A stretch of DNA of 64,000 nt from Alistipes sp. (GTDB taxonomy: Bacteria; Bacteroidota; Bacteroidia; Bacteroidales; Rikenellaceae): the NCBI GenBank assembly GCA_017555805.1, contig JAFZFR010000086.1, forward strand, positions 1 to 64,000, in the 5' to 3' direction. Numbering within the stretch: the stretch's first letter is position 1; each line of letters opens with the position of its first letter. The position numbers and the translations under genes were made by a program. Below are positions 44,074 through 52,020 of this stretch, one piece after another. The notes beneath the pieces are model-generated. The model worked only from the letters and a program-made list of their open reading frames with translations. It was not told the DNA's origin and made no database searches.

Positions 44074-44111
44074 CAGATATTTTGTGAACGAATAAAGATA
44101 AGAAATCAGAT

Positions 44112-45620
44112 ATGAAGAATTGTTTCAAGAGAATGTGGGCGGCGGTGATGGTCGTAATGCTCTGTGTAGCAGCGCTTTCATCGTGCCATACCAACGAGAA
44201 ATATGAGTTCGAGTTCTCGATGCCGGGTCAGGTGGTGACTACCCTCGGCTCTACTATCGTAGTGCCTTACAAGGCGGTGAACATCTCGACCGTATCGGTG
44301 ACTGCTTCTCCTGCGGGATGGACAGTTGAGAGCATGGATGTGGTTAATTGTACAGTCACTGTCACTGCGCCAAGCAGCTTTGCAAACGAGGAGAACGATA
44401 TTGAGGAGAATGGTTTGATCAAGCTTTCAGGCTACACCGCAGCGGGTACTTCGGTTTACATCTCATCTTACCTCTCGTTGCTCAACCGCAGCGTAGACCT
44501 TACGGCGGAGCCTTCAAACTGCTACGCTATCTCGCAGAAGGATACACGCTACACCATTGATGTGACCCACAAGGGTGAGTCGTCGGAGCGCATCTCGCCA
44601 GCGAAGGTGGATGTGATTTGGCAGACAAGCACCTACCTGCTTGATTTTGATGGTTTTGACCCAGAGAGTGGTACTTACACATTCTATATCGGCTCGGAGG
44701 ATATCACCGACGATAACGACGAGGTAATCGGCACTCGTATGCCAAAGGGTAACGCTGTGATTGGTGCTTACAACGAGGCTGACGAGTTGATTTGGAGTTG
44801 GCATATCTGGCTCACTGATGCTGATGTGGATGAGATGGCAATCTCAACATCGGCGGGTGAGATTATGGACCGCAACATCGGTGCATACACCAACAGCAAC
44901 GGCTCAACCGACACAGAGTTGATTTACGACTCTTACGGCTTGTACTTCCAGTGGGGTCGCAAGGATCCGTTCCCTCGTCCACGCGACTATAAGTTCACAA
45001 ACAACCGCGACGAGTTGGCTTACACTGGCGGCGGTGCATCAAAGTTGTTCCGCTATGTGACTGCCGAGATGGTCGAGGGCGAGGTGCGTAACCACCCATT
45101 CGGTACAATGGATTATGCGATTGCCGACCCATTCACATTTATCCTGGGTACTGCTGACAATGACTTCGACTGGTTGCACGGCGAGCACGATGCATCGTTG
45201 TGGAGCGCAACCGCAAAGAGCAAGAATGACCCTTGTCCACGCGGCTGGAGAGTGCCTGATGCATCGGTATTCACGAATTTCGACATCGACGCGGAGCAGG
45301 ATGCTGCTGCTTTGGCGGATGTTCGCAATATGTATGGCTGGCATTTGGTTGATAAGACCACCGGCGTGAAAATCTTTATGCCCGGCGCGGGTCGTCGCAG
45401 TTATGAGAATGGCGTACTGACCAATATGAACAACTATGGTTATGACCACAACCCAGCACCTTGGATTGGTTACTACTGGACAGCATCTTCAACAAACGGC
45501 AACAAGGCGCAGTCGATGTTCTTCGACCTGAACACCACTCGTGCGGTGAACAACCGTTATGAGGCACAGAAGGCGATGTATCGTGGTAACGGTATGCAGG
45601 TGCGCTGCGTAAGAGAGTAG
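44112..45620 (+). CDS. surface lipoprotein with FISUMP-like C-terminal domain
   Basis: The 502-residue protein has a lipoprotein signal (CVAALSSCHTN, Cys25) and a BACON/Ig-like N-terminal region. Its large C-terminal part resembles the Fibrobacter succinogenes major paralogous domain: I-M-D-R-N-I-G-A, L-Y-F-Q-W-G-R-K-D-P, D-P-C-P-R-G-W-R-V-P, Y-Y-W-T-A-S-S and the final M-Q-V-R-C-V. The two spaced cysteines (D-P-C-P and V-R-C-V) probably form a disulfide. It is likely exposed on the cell surface. Related modules occur in fimbrial tip and adhesin proteins, but no function can be assigned here. Confidence 0.75.
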   Translation: MKNCFKRMWAAVMVVMLCVAALSSCHTNEKYEFEFSMPGQVVTTLGSTIVVPYKAVNISTVSVTASPAGWTVESMDVVNCTVTVTAPSSFANEENDIEENGLIKLSGYTAAGTSVYISSYLSLLNRSVDLTAEPSNCYAISQKDTRYTIDVTHKGESSERISPAKVDVIWQTSTYLLDFDGFDPESGTYTFYIGSEDITDDNDEVIGTRMPKGNAVIGAYNEADELIWSWHIWLTDADVDEMAISTSAGEIMDRNIGAYTNSNGSTDTELIYDSYGLYFQWGRKDPFPRPRDYKFTNNRDELAYTGGGASKLFRYVTAEMVEGEVRNHPFGTMDYAIADPFTFILGTADNDFDWLHGEHDASLWSATAKSKNDPCPRGWRVPDASVFTNFDIDAEQDAAALADVRNMYGWHLVDKTTGVKIFMPGAGRRSYENGVLTNMNNYGYDHNPAPWIGYYWTASSTNGNKAQSMFFDLNTTRAVNNRYEAQKAMYRGNGMQVRCVRE

Positions 45621-45681
45621 AAATCGTTAAGGAAGGTGTTTTCTGCGTTATAATTTTGTAGAAAACATAATAAATAACAAT

Positions 45682-45719
45682 AAGAGGTAGCCCCACATCG
45701 GGACTACCTCTTTTCTTTT
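45682..45719. terminator. bidirectional intrinsic terminator
   Basis: AAGAGGTAG plus CCC (45682-45694) pair with GGG plus CTACCTCTT (45700-45712), with one internal C/A mismatch and loop ACATC. A T-rich tail follows. It separates the convergent FISUMP-like gene and the small membrane-protein gene. Confidence 0.85.
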
Positions 45720-45900
45720 ACTCTGCCCTGCCCTCTGATGATGTCGCATCTTGAGGTAAGGCGGTGCGGGAGGAATCATAATCTCTGGTCGGCTCGTCGC
45801 TCTGCTCACCACCCAGACAGGTGACAAGCAGCAGCGAGAATAGCAACACGGCGACTATCGTGAGATATTGCCGCGATGCACGGCGTATGTCATCTTTCAT
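45718..45900 (-). CDS. small single-helix membrane protein
   Basis: The 60-residue frame has a basic N-terminus (MKDDIRRASRQ), one hydrophobic helix (YLTIVAVLLFSLLLVTCLGG) and an acidic, Ser/Asp-rich tail. It begins 11 bases after the DUF3868-OmpA gene and ends at the terminator, so it looks like a genuine third gene of that operon. The L-V-T-C at the helix end is a poor lipobox. No family is recognised. Confidence 0.5.
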   Translation of the reverse strand: MKDDIRRASRQYLTIVAVLLFSLLLVTCLGGEQSDEPTRDYDSSRTALPQDATSSEGRAE

Positions 45901-45911
45901 CGCTCAATTGG

Positions 45912-47357
45912 TTATGACTCCGCCTCGATAAGCGCCTTCACGAGCGAGACATTCTGCGAAGCCTCCTTCAAACCCGCCTGCGCTGCCGACTGGAATAACT
46001 GCAATGCCTGCTGGAGGTTGCCCTGCGCCATAGCGAGGATACCTCGCGAGTTCATCGCCTGTGGGATGTTGTCTGGCACGCCCTTGAGGTACTCGGCAGC
46101 CTGCTCATAGTCGCCATTCGCCATCGCTACATTGGCGGCGTTGATACGCGCCTCTGGTGACTCTGGGTAGTTTTCAACGGCGAGGATGATTATGTCGTAC
46201 CACTCTTTGCTACGCTTGTTGTAGGTAAGCGCAACCATATAAATATCCTCCAAAGAGAGGCGCGAAGGGTCTTTGGCGAGTTGCGCCTTAGCCTCGTCAA
46301 GACTCAAGTTGCTCTGCGTAAAGTCGATGGTGATATCGGTGGTACGCAACTGCGGATACCAGGTGCGAAGCATAAAGTCATACTGCACTGGGAAACGCTC
46401 CTTGATGGTCTTGTTCTTGTCGGCTGGCGAGATTGTGCCATCGTCGATAACCTCGATGATATTGAGGTAGTTTTCGATGCAACTCTCGTTGAGCAGTCGT
46501 TTCACCTCGTCCCAGTTCGCCGGCGAGGATGCCCACGAAACCTTTATGTCGCTTGGCAGGTTTTTGTCGGTAAGGTGACTCTTGACTGCTTCGGCGCGCT
46601 TGGTGGCGAGGGTCTCGTTGAATGAGAGTGGACCTTCGGGTGATGCGTAGCCCATCAGGTGGATGCTCTTGATGTCACTACCCTTCTCAAGTGTCTTATT
46701 CATGGCTTCAATATGTGCGCTGTTATCCATCCACGCAGGGTTTATGGTGCTCTTGTTTACGGGAAAGAGGATGTTGAATGACTGCTGGCTGACGGAAGCG
46801 GTTGTGTTCTTTGGCGTCATATAGGCGTACGCCGGTTTTTGGTTTGGCTGCGCAGAGGTGGCGCTGCTCTTGTCATTCAGCATTGCGAGCGGTATGAGAG
46901 CCTCGTCGAGCGGATAGTCGTGGCACGAGATACACTCCTCGCGCAAGATGAGTTCCGAGTGACCCATCCAACTCTCGTAAGGTGCATCGGTCTGGTAGTC
47001 AATCTCCTGCACCTCGTTTTTGCGGTGGCGGATGTAGGTGTTGGCGCTCTCGTAGAGGTCGCTCTTGTTGCGCTCGTGGACGATGTGGCGACGGCGACCG
47101 TCGATGATGACGGCTGGGAGTTGCAACATCTCGCTGCCGTCGGTGAGGTATGGCGTGAGGCGGATAGCCTGGTTGGAACGAATCTTAACGCCGTCGAGAA
47201 GTATCGAGAAATCAACCTCAAGGCGGTTGGCTGTGCGCTGCATCTCGATGTCGCCAATGAGCAAGCCGTAGCCCGTGGTGCTCTCCTGCGCGTGGGCATA
47301 GCGCGTGCCAATGGTGAGCGCGAGGAGGAGAAGTAGAGTGGTGTAAATCTGTTTCAT
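45912..47357 (-). CDS. DUF3868-type, OmpA-like and TPR-containing envelope protein
   Basis: The 481-residue protein has a signal peptide (to A-H-A-Q) and a DUF3868-like N-terminal beta domain (about 25-170). Its OmpA-like peptidoglycan-binding domain (about 195-300) contains F-P-V-N-K-S-T-I-N and L-M-G-Y-A-S-P-E-G-P. TPR-like helices follow at about 390-480 (Y-P-E-S-P-E-A-R-I-N-A-A-N-V-A). DUF3868 and DUF3575 proteins usually open Bacteroidetes fimbriae-type operons. No fimbrillin gene lies beside this one. The DUF3575 gene is 11 bases upstream. Confidence 0.82.
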   Translation of the reverse strand: MKQIYTTLLLLLALTIGTRYAHAQESTTGYGLLIGDIEMQRTANRLEVDFSILLDGVKIRSNQAIRLTPYLTDGSEMLQLPAVIIDGRRRHIVHERNKSDLYESANTYIRHRKNEVQEIDYQTDAPYESWMGHSELILREECISCHDYPLDEALIPLAMLNDKSSATSAQPNQKPAYAYMTPKNTTASVSQQSFNILFPVNKSTINPAWMDNSAHIEAMNKTLEKGSDIKSIHLMGYASPEGPLSFNETLATKRAEAVKSHLTDKNLPSDIKVSWASSPANWDEVKRLLNESCIENYLNIIEVIDDGTISPADKNKTIKERFPVQYDFMLRTWYPQLRTTDITIDFTQSNLSLDEAKAQLAKDPSRLSLEDIYMVALTYNKRSKEWYDIIILAVENYPESPEARINAANVAMANGDYEQAAEYLKGVPDNIPQAMNSRGILAMAQGNLQQALQLFQSAAQAGLKEASQNVSLVKALIEAES

Positions 47358-47368
47358 AGTCGGTCGCT

Positions 47369-47941
47369 TTAGAAGAGATAAACAAATGAGATGGCGAGTT
47401 TGGTGATGCCCCAGTAGTTTTTGTTGCCGTCGGAGCGAGTCTTTGCGCCCTGCTCGGCATAGGAGTACTGGTCATACCACGCGTGAGCATAGCCTACGCC
47501 CACCTCTGCCTCAAGATTCCAATGCTTGCCGAGCATCCAAGCATAGCCGTAGCCTATACCGCCACCGAAGGCGTGGCCCTTGTAGCGGTAGTCCTCAAGA
47601 CTATCCCAGATGCTGAACGGAAATGATGAGAGGTTGCCGATGTTGAACCCGCCGCCGATGAGATGTGCGGCGAGGAAGTGGCCGTTGAAGCGCTCGCAGG
47701 TCCACCAGCGGAACTCGGGCTGAACGAGCCAGTGCTTCCACTGCTTGTCGCCAGAGAATGAGAAGGGGTTGAAGCCTGCCGAGATGTCGAGCGTGGTTTG
47801 CTTGCCCAAGCCTATCTCCACGCCCAGGTTTGGCGATGCCGACGCCCAATAGAGCAGATTGGTCTTGATGCCAATCTCCTGTGCGGAGGTCTTTCCGAAA
47901 AGTGCCGTGAGTGACAGCACGAAGAATAGAAATTTTTTCAT
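47369..47941 (-). CDS. DUF3575 outer-membrane barrel protein
   Basis: The 190-residue protein has a signal peptide (MKKFLFFVLSLTALFGKTSA) and the DUF3575 opening I-G-I-K-T-N-L-L-Y-W-A-S-A-S-P-N. It continues as a small eight-stranded-barrel-like sequence with W-R-W/W-T-C-E-R-F and G-G-I-G-Y-G-Y-A-W-M, and a final F-V-Y-L-F. The start at 47941 is chosen for its signal peptide; an earlier in-frame start (47971) is not. It is co-transcribed with the DUF3868-OmpA gene. Confidence 0.85.
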   Translation of the reverse strand: MKKFLFFVLSLTALFGKTSAQEIGIKTNLLYWASASPNLGVEIGLGKQTTLDISAGFNPFSFSGDKQWKHWLVQPEFRWWTCERFNGHFLAAHLIGGGFNIGNLSSFPFSIWDSLEDYRYKGHAFGGGIGYGYAWMLGKHWNLEAEVGVGYAHAWYDQYSYAEQGAKTRSDGNKNYWGITKLAISFVYLF

Positions 47942-48052
47942 AATTTGATGATTGCAATTGTTCGCTTGCAATCAATCAAACTTCGCACCAAAGCGGGATT
48001 TTCGGGTGATGAAAATGGCGTACCTTATATAAATTATAGGTCGTGGAGCGCC

Positions 48053-48514
48053 TTACAGAAGCGAATTTACACCCTCGATGGCGAGGATGATAAGGGCGTA
48101 GCGGAATGCCTTGCCGATAAACATCGTGAGCGTTGTGAGATATACATTGCTACGCATCAGACCCAGCAACACCACAATAGCCTCGCCCACCCACGGCAGA
48201 ACGCTGAATAGACCCATCCACGCACCGTAGCGCTTAACGAACCTCTCGACCTTATCGAGCGACTCCTGCTTGACCTTGAGCCAGCGCTCAATCCACTGCA
48301 TATTGCCAAGCCAGCCGAGCCAGTAGCAGACAACTCCGCCCAGGGTGTTGCCTATGGATGCCGAGAGTAGGCACAGCATAGGGTCGAGCCCCATCTGCAC
48401 CAGTACGGTGAGCACCACCTCGGAACTGAATGGGAGGATGCTGCCCGCCACAAATGCCGCGAGAAAGAGTCCCAAATAGCCCCAATTTATGAAAAAATCT
48501 ACTATTGCATCCAT
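48053..48514 (-). CDS. YqaA-type SNARE-associated (DedA-superfamily) membrane protein
   Basis: The 153-residue protein has four to five helices and YqaA landmarks F-I-N-W-G-Y-L-G-L-F-L-A-A-F, S-I-L-P-F-S-S-E-V-V-L, G-N-T-L-G-G-V-V-C-Y-W-L-G and P-W-V-G-E-A-I-V. The DedA/VTT fold is linked to lipid-carrier flipping in related families. The start at 48514 (MDAIVDFFINWGYL) is the conserved one. The frame open to 48616 crosses its own promoter. Confidence 0.85.
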   Translation of the reverse strand: MDAIVDFFINWGYLGLFLAAFVAGSILPFSSEVVLTVLVQMGLDPMLCLLSASIGNTLGGVVCYWLGWLGNMQWIERWLKVKQESLDKVERFVKRYGAWMGLFSVLPWVGEAIVVLLGLMRSNVYLTTLTMFIGKAFRYALIILAIEGVNSLL

Positions 48515-48533
48515 TTCGATGTGATTTGATATG

Positions 48534-48541
48534 CAAAAATA
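48534..48541 (-). promoter_or_regulatory. -7 box of yqaA-type gene promoter
   Basis: Minus strand TATTTTTG, 20 bases upstream of the start codon at 48514. Confidence 0.55.
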
Positions 48542-48554
48542 GTGAATTTTTTTA

Positions 48555-48562
48555 TATATTTG
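48555..48562 (+). promoter_or_regulatory. -7 box of TonB-dependent receptor promoter
   Basis: TATATTTG followed by CAT. A TTTG at 48525-48528 lies 26 bases upstream, longer than the usual 19-21 spacing. The leader to the ATG is about 75 nt. Confidence 0.55.
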
Positions 48563-48644
48563 CATTCGTTGTGTCGCGCGACGAGTGCGAAACCCAAAAT
48601 AGAGTTTAACTTGCATCGTAAATAGATGCCCTAAATGAGTGATA

Positions 48645-51600
48645 ATGAAGAGATTATTTTTACTGCTTATAGCAATATTGAGCCTTTGTAGTGTGTCGGC
48701 TCAAGTGACCACAGCCTCGCTCCGAGGCGTGGTTGAAAATTCCCAGAACGAGAAGTTGATTGGTGCAACCATTGTGTTGTCGCATCCCGAGACGGGTGGC
48801 GAGTATGTCGTTGTGGCTGGTGCTGACGGTCACTACGCCCTGCACGGCGTGCGCCCAGGCGACGGGTATGAGTTGGAGGTGAGTTACATCGGCTACAAGA
48901 CCTTCAAGGTCGCTCCGCTGGTGCTGAAGGTTGGCGAGGTGCGCCTGCTGGATGTGGTGATGCAGGAGAGCGTTGAGATTGAGCAGATTGTGGTGGATGG
49001 CGCATCGAAGGATGTGGGCGATGTGAAAAATCAGTTCTCGCAGAAGTTGATTTCGCAGTTGCCAACGGTGTCGCGCTCGTTGTATGATGTGGTGCGACTG
49101 GTGCCGCAGGCGATGTCCACGAAGGGTGGCGGTATCTCTTATGGTGGTGTATCTAATCGCTATAACTCGTTTATGATCAACGGAATGGCGAATAATGATA
49201 TGTATGGACTTTCGTCATCGGGTACAAATGGCGGTCTGTCGAATGCTAACCCAGTGGCGCTGGATGCCATCGAGCAGTTGGATGTTGTGGTGGCGTCGTA
49301 TGATGTGCGTATGAGTGGCTTCAATGGCGGTGCAATCAATGCCATAACCAAGTCGGGAACGAATGATTTTCGCGGTAGCGCATACTCCTATTTCAATAAT
49401 CAGGATTTCTATGGCACAACGCCAGGAAAGGATGTTGCCGAGCGCAAGAAACTTGATGAAAAGACTGCGCAGGTCTATGGCGTGACGCTGGGTGGTGCTG
49501 TGGTGAAGGATAAATTGTTCTACTTCATCAGTGGCGAGTTGAATCTCGACCGCTCGCCTTCGTCATACTACCTCGGTTATGATGGCGTGGCGCTCAAGGA
49601 GGATGAATTGAAGCGTGTGGCGGAGCGATACTTTGCCTTGACGGGATATGATGGTGGCGGAACGGGCAGACGCAATGTTGAGAAACGCTCGGGCTCGCTG
49701 CTTGCTAACCTTGAGTGGCGCATAAACGATAGAAACCGCCTCTCGGCAAGTTATAGTTTTCTGGATGCAAAGGCGGAGGATTACGCCAATTCGATGACCT
49801 CGTTTACATTCGTGGGCTCGGGATATGCCAATTACAGCCGAGCGCACTACCTTGCTCTGTCGCTGGAGTCGCGTATGGCGGATGGCGTGCATAACTCGTT
49901 GCGTGTGGGTTATTCGCGTGTGGAGGATGGTCGCAGTCCCGATGTGGAGGGCGATTTGCCAAGCGTGATAATCAAGAATACGGGCACGACGGGCGGCGTG
50001 ACGCTTAACATCGGTAACAACCGCTATGCGGGCGTGAATGCTCTCTCGCAGGATGTGGTGACGCTGACCGACGATGTGATTATCGACCGCGGAGCGCACT
50101 CGCTGACGGTGGGTATGCACCACGAGTTTTACAATATCCACAACCGCTATCTTGCCAATGCCTACGGTACATATACCTATAACTCAATAGAGGATTTCGA
50201 GCAGGATAAGGCTGCGATATATGAGTACAACTACACCGACCCTGCGGTGACGGGCTCAACCACCTGGGGCCCGAAGTTTAACGCCTCGGAGTTGAATTTC
50301 TATGTTCAGGATAAGTGGATGCTGGGCCGAGGTCTGCAACTCTCGTATGGTGTGCGTGCTACCCTGCCGCTCATCTTCAACACCCCTACCGAGAATGAGT
50401 CGTTCAATGCGGGCGAGATAGCGCAGAAGTATGATATTCGCATCGGCGATGTGCCACGCGCGCAGTTGCTCCTCTCGCCACGAGTGGGCGTAGCGTGGGG
50501 CAGAAATTATGAGTGGGGTCGCCTTACGGTGGATGGCGGTGCGGGCTTGTTTGCCGGTCAGGTACCATTTGTATGGATTGTGAACAACTACTCGAATACG
50601 GGCGTTGAGCAGAAGGGTCTGCGCCTGACGGCGAAGATGGATGGCGGTAAGGTTGTGGAGTCGGCCAACAACTTTAGTGTGAAGCCCTCGCCTACTACGG
50701 CCTCCAACACACGCTTTATGCTCAATGCGATGAATGATGATTTCCGCTATCCGCAGAACTTCAAGGCGAATGTTGCGGTGGGTGCTACCTCGCGTAACGG
50801 CTGGTATGGTCGCGTGGAGGCGCTCTATACAAAGACCATTCACAATGCCGTATTTAGAAATATGGCGGTGGAGCGTACGGGCGATAATATCTACGCTGTG
50901 GGTGGCGCAGAGGCTGCGGGTGGAGTGCCGCTATACAAGAGCGTGACAAACGAATATTCGGCGATATATTATCTTGACAACACAACGAAGGGTTACTCTT
51001 ACTCTTTGTCTGCAATGCTATCGAAGGAGTTTTCGTGGGGCGGCTCGGTGATGGCGTCGTATAACTTCTCGCACGCCTACTCGGTGTGTGATGTCCCCTC
51101 AACATCCTCTTCGTCGAACTGGAACAGAACCTATGCGGTGGATTTGAACTCGCCCGAGTTGTCGTTCTCGGCGTATGATGTGCCACATAAGTTCTCGCTT
51201 GCGATGGCCTACAAGAAGCGCTACGCGAAGAGTCTGGAGTTTGCGGCGAGCCTTGTCTATCAGTTGAACTCGGGTCAGCGCTACTCGCTCTGCTTTGGCG
51301 AGTCGGTGGACTTTAATGGCGATGCGGCATTTGGCTCTACACCGATGTATATCCCAACCGAGGATGAACTCGACAGAATGAAGTTTGCCGATGGTGAGTC
51401 ACGCAAGCGCTGGTCGGACTATATTGCATCGGACGACTACTTGAGCGCGCATCGTGGCGAGTATGCCGCACGAAATGCGATGCAGACACCTATGGAGCAC
51501 ACCCTCGACCTTCATCTGGCGCACGGCTTCTACTTTAACTCGGCTACGCATCGCAAGGTGGAGTTGTCGCTTGATGTGATGAATCTGGGCAACCTTATCT

Positions 51601-51770
51601 GTCGCGATTGGGGTACATATTACAATGTGTCGGGCGTGAGATTGCAACCCGTAACCATCACCTCGGTGGAGGATGGTGTGCCGGTATATCGCTTTACAGA
51701 TGCCAAACTCACGACCGATAATTTGCTCTCGCGCTGGCGTATGCAGTTGGGTGTGAGGATTGTCTTTTAG
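48645..51770 (+). CDS. TonB-dependent receptor-like protein with carboxypeptidase-type N-terminal domain
   Basis: The 1041-residue protein has a signal peptide (to V-S-A-Q) and a CarboxypepD_reg-like domain (about 25-110: L-R-G-V-V-E-N, I-G-A-T-I-V-L, S-Y-I-G-Y-K-T). A plug domain (about 120-240) and a long beta-barrel follow, ending R-M-Q-L-G-V-R-I-V-F. The S-G-F-N-G-G-A-I-N-A-I-T-K-S-G-T-N motif is typical of Oar-like receptors. No SusD-type partner is adjacent, so the ligand may not be a glycan. The start at 48645 is used in place of an upstream in-frame GTG. Confidence 0.9.
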   Translation: MKRLFLLLIAILSLCSVSAQVTTASLRGVVENSQNEKLIGATIVLSHPETGGEYVVVAGADGHYALHGVRPGDGYELEVSYIGYKTFKVAPLVLKVGEVRLLDVVMQESVEIEQIVVDGASKDVGDVKNQFSQKLISQLPTVSRSLYDVVRLVPQAMSTKGGGISYGGVSNRYNSFMINGMANNDMYGLSSSGTNGGLSNANPVALDAIEQLDVVVASYDVRMSGFNGGAINAITKSGTNDFRGSAYSYFNNQDFYGTTPGKDVAERKKLDEKTAQVYGVTLGGAVVKDKLFYFISGELNLDRSPSSYYLGYDGVALKEDELKRVAERYFALTGYDGGGTGRRNVEKRSGSLLANLEWRINDRNRLSASYSFLDAKAEDYANSMTSFTFVGSGYANYSRAHYLALSLESRMADGVHNSLRVGYSRVEDGRSPDVEGDLPSVIIKNTGTTGGVTLNIGNNRYAGVNALSQDVVTLTDDVIIDRGAHSLTVGMHHEFYNIHNRYLANAYGTYTYNSIEDFEQDKAAIYEYNYTDPAVTGSTTWGPKFNASELNFYVQDKWMLGRGLQLSYGVRATLPLIFNTPTENESFNAGEIAQKYDIRIGDVPRAQLLLSPRVGVAWGRNYEWGRLTVDGGAGLFAGQVPFVWIVNNYSNTGVEQKGLRLTAKMDGGKVVESANNFSVKPSPTTASNTRFMLNAMNDDFRYPQNFKANVAVGATSRNGWYGRVEALYTKTIHNAVFRNMAVERTGDNIYAVGGAEAAGGVPLYKSVTNEYSAIYYLDNTTKGYSYSLSAMLSKEFSWGGSVMASYNFSHAYSVCDVPSTSSSSNWNRTYAVDLNSPELSFSAYDVPHKFSLAMAYKKRYAKSLEFAASLVYQLNSGQRYSLCFGESVDFNGDAAFGSTPMYIPTEDELDRMKFADGESRKRWSDYIASDDYLSAHRGEYAARNAMQTPMEHTLDLHLAHGFYFNSATHRKVELSLDVMNLGNLICRDWGTYYNVSGVRLQPVTITSVEDGVPVYRFTDAKLTTDNLLSRWRMQLGVRIVF

Positions 51771-51829
51771 GGAGTGAAATTTTTGTAGAAAAAATGGCGT
51801 AGAAAATATGCCGTTTGAAAAATTTTTCG

Positions 51830-51837
51830 TACCTTTG
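51830..51837 (+). promoter_or_regulatory. -7 box of the pyr operon promoter
   Basis: TACCTTTG followed by CAC is a classic Bacteroidetes -7 element. It would start transcription near 51844, about a dozen bases before the leader-peptide AUG. The -33 region is weak (TATG at about 19-base spacing). Confidence 0.65.
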
Positions 51838-51855
51838 CACAAAATATGTGTTACT

Positions 51856-51981
51856 ATGCCACGAGGATGTTACATAACTGCGACAAGAGTTAAGCATCAC
51901 GCTGAAGAGCGATGCTCTGGTTGTTGTTTTTCATCTGCTGGCGTTTCTGTTAATGACGGAACTACTGTTTATTTTTATTAG
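51856..51981 (+). CDS. pyr operon leader peptide (41 residues)
   Basis: An ATG just after the promoter opens a 41-codon frame. The peptide runs from MPRGCYITATRVKHHAEER through C-S-G-C-C-F-S-S-A-G-V-S-V to D-G-T-T-V-Y-F-Y, then TAG. Its last five sense codons are U-rich (12 of the 15 bases), and the stop lies 5 bases before the attenuator stem. Inside it AGCATC (51893-51898) / GATGCT (51911-51916) and AGAGC (51906-51910) / GCTCT (51914-51918) are mutually exclusive hairpins. The layout matches pyrBI-type attenuation leaders. A second ATG (51846, other frame) gives only 15 codons. Confidence 0.6.
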   Translation: MPRGCYITATRVKHHAEERCSGCCFSSAGVSVNDGTTVYFY

Positions 51982-51985
51982 ATAT

Positions 51986-52010
51986 GGGCGACTGTTTGGT
52001 CGCCTTTTTT
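51986..52010 (+). terminator. intrinsic terminator serving as pyr attenuator
   Basis: GGCGAC (51987-51992) / GTCGCC (51999-52004) with a 6-base loop and six T's directly after. It lies between the leader-peptide stop and the pyrC ATG at 52021, inside the transcript. It must be read through for the operon to be expressed. Confidence 0.8.
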
Positions 52011-52020
52011 GTGGATATTT

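Noticed and set aside
45912..47357. C-I-S-C-H resembling a c-type haem site in the DUF3868-OmpA protein
   Set aside because: Single occurrence, no other cytochrome features and no cytochrome maturation genes nearby. Probably a coincidental cysteine pair.
51846..51893. Alternative 15-codon frame at the first ATG after the pyr promoter
   Set aside because: It stops far from the attenuator, so it could not couple translation to termination; the 41-codon frame fits better.
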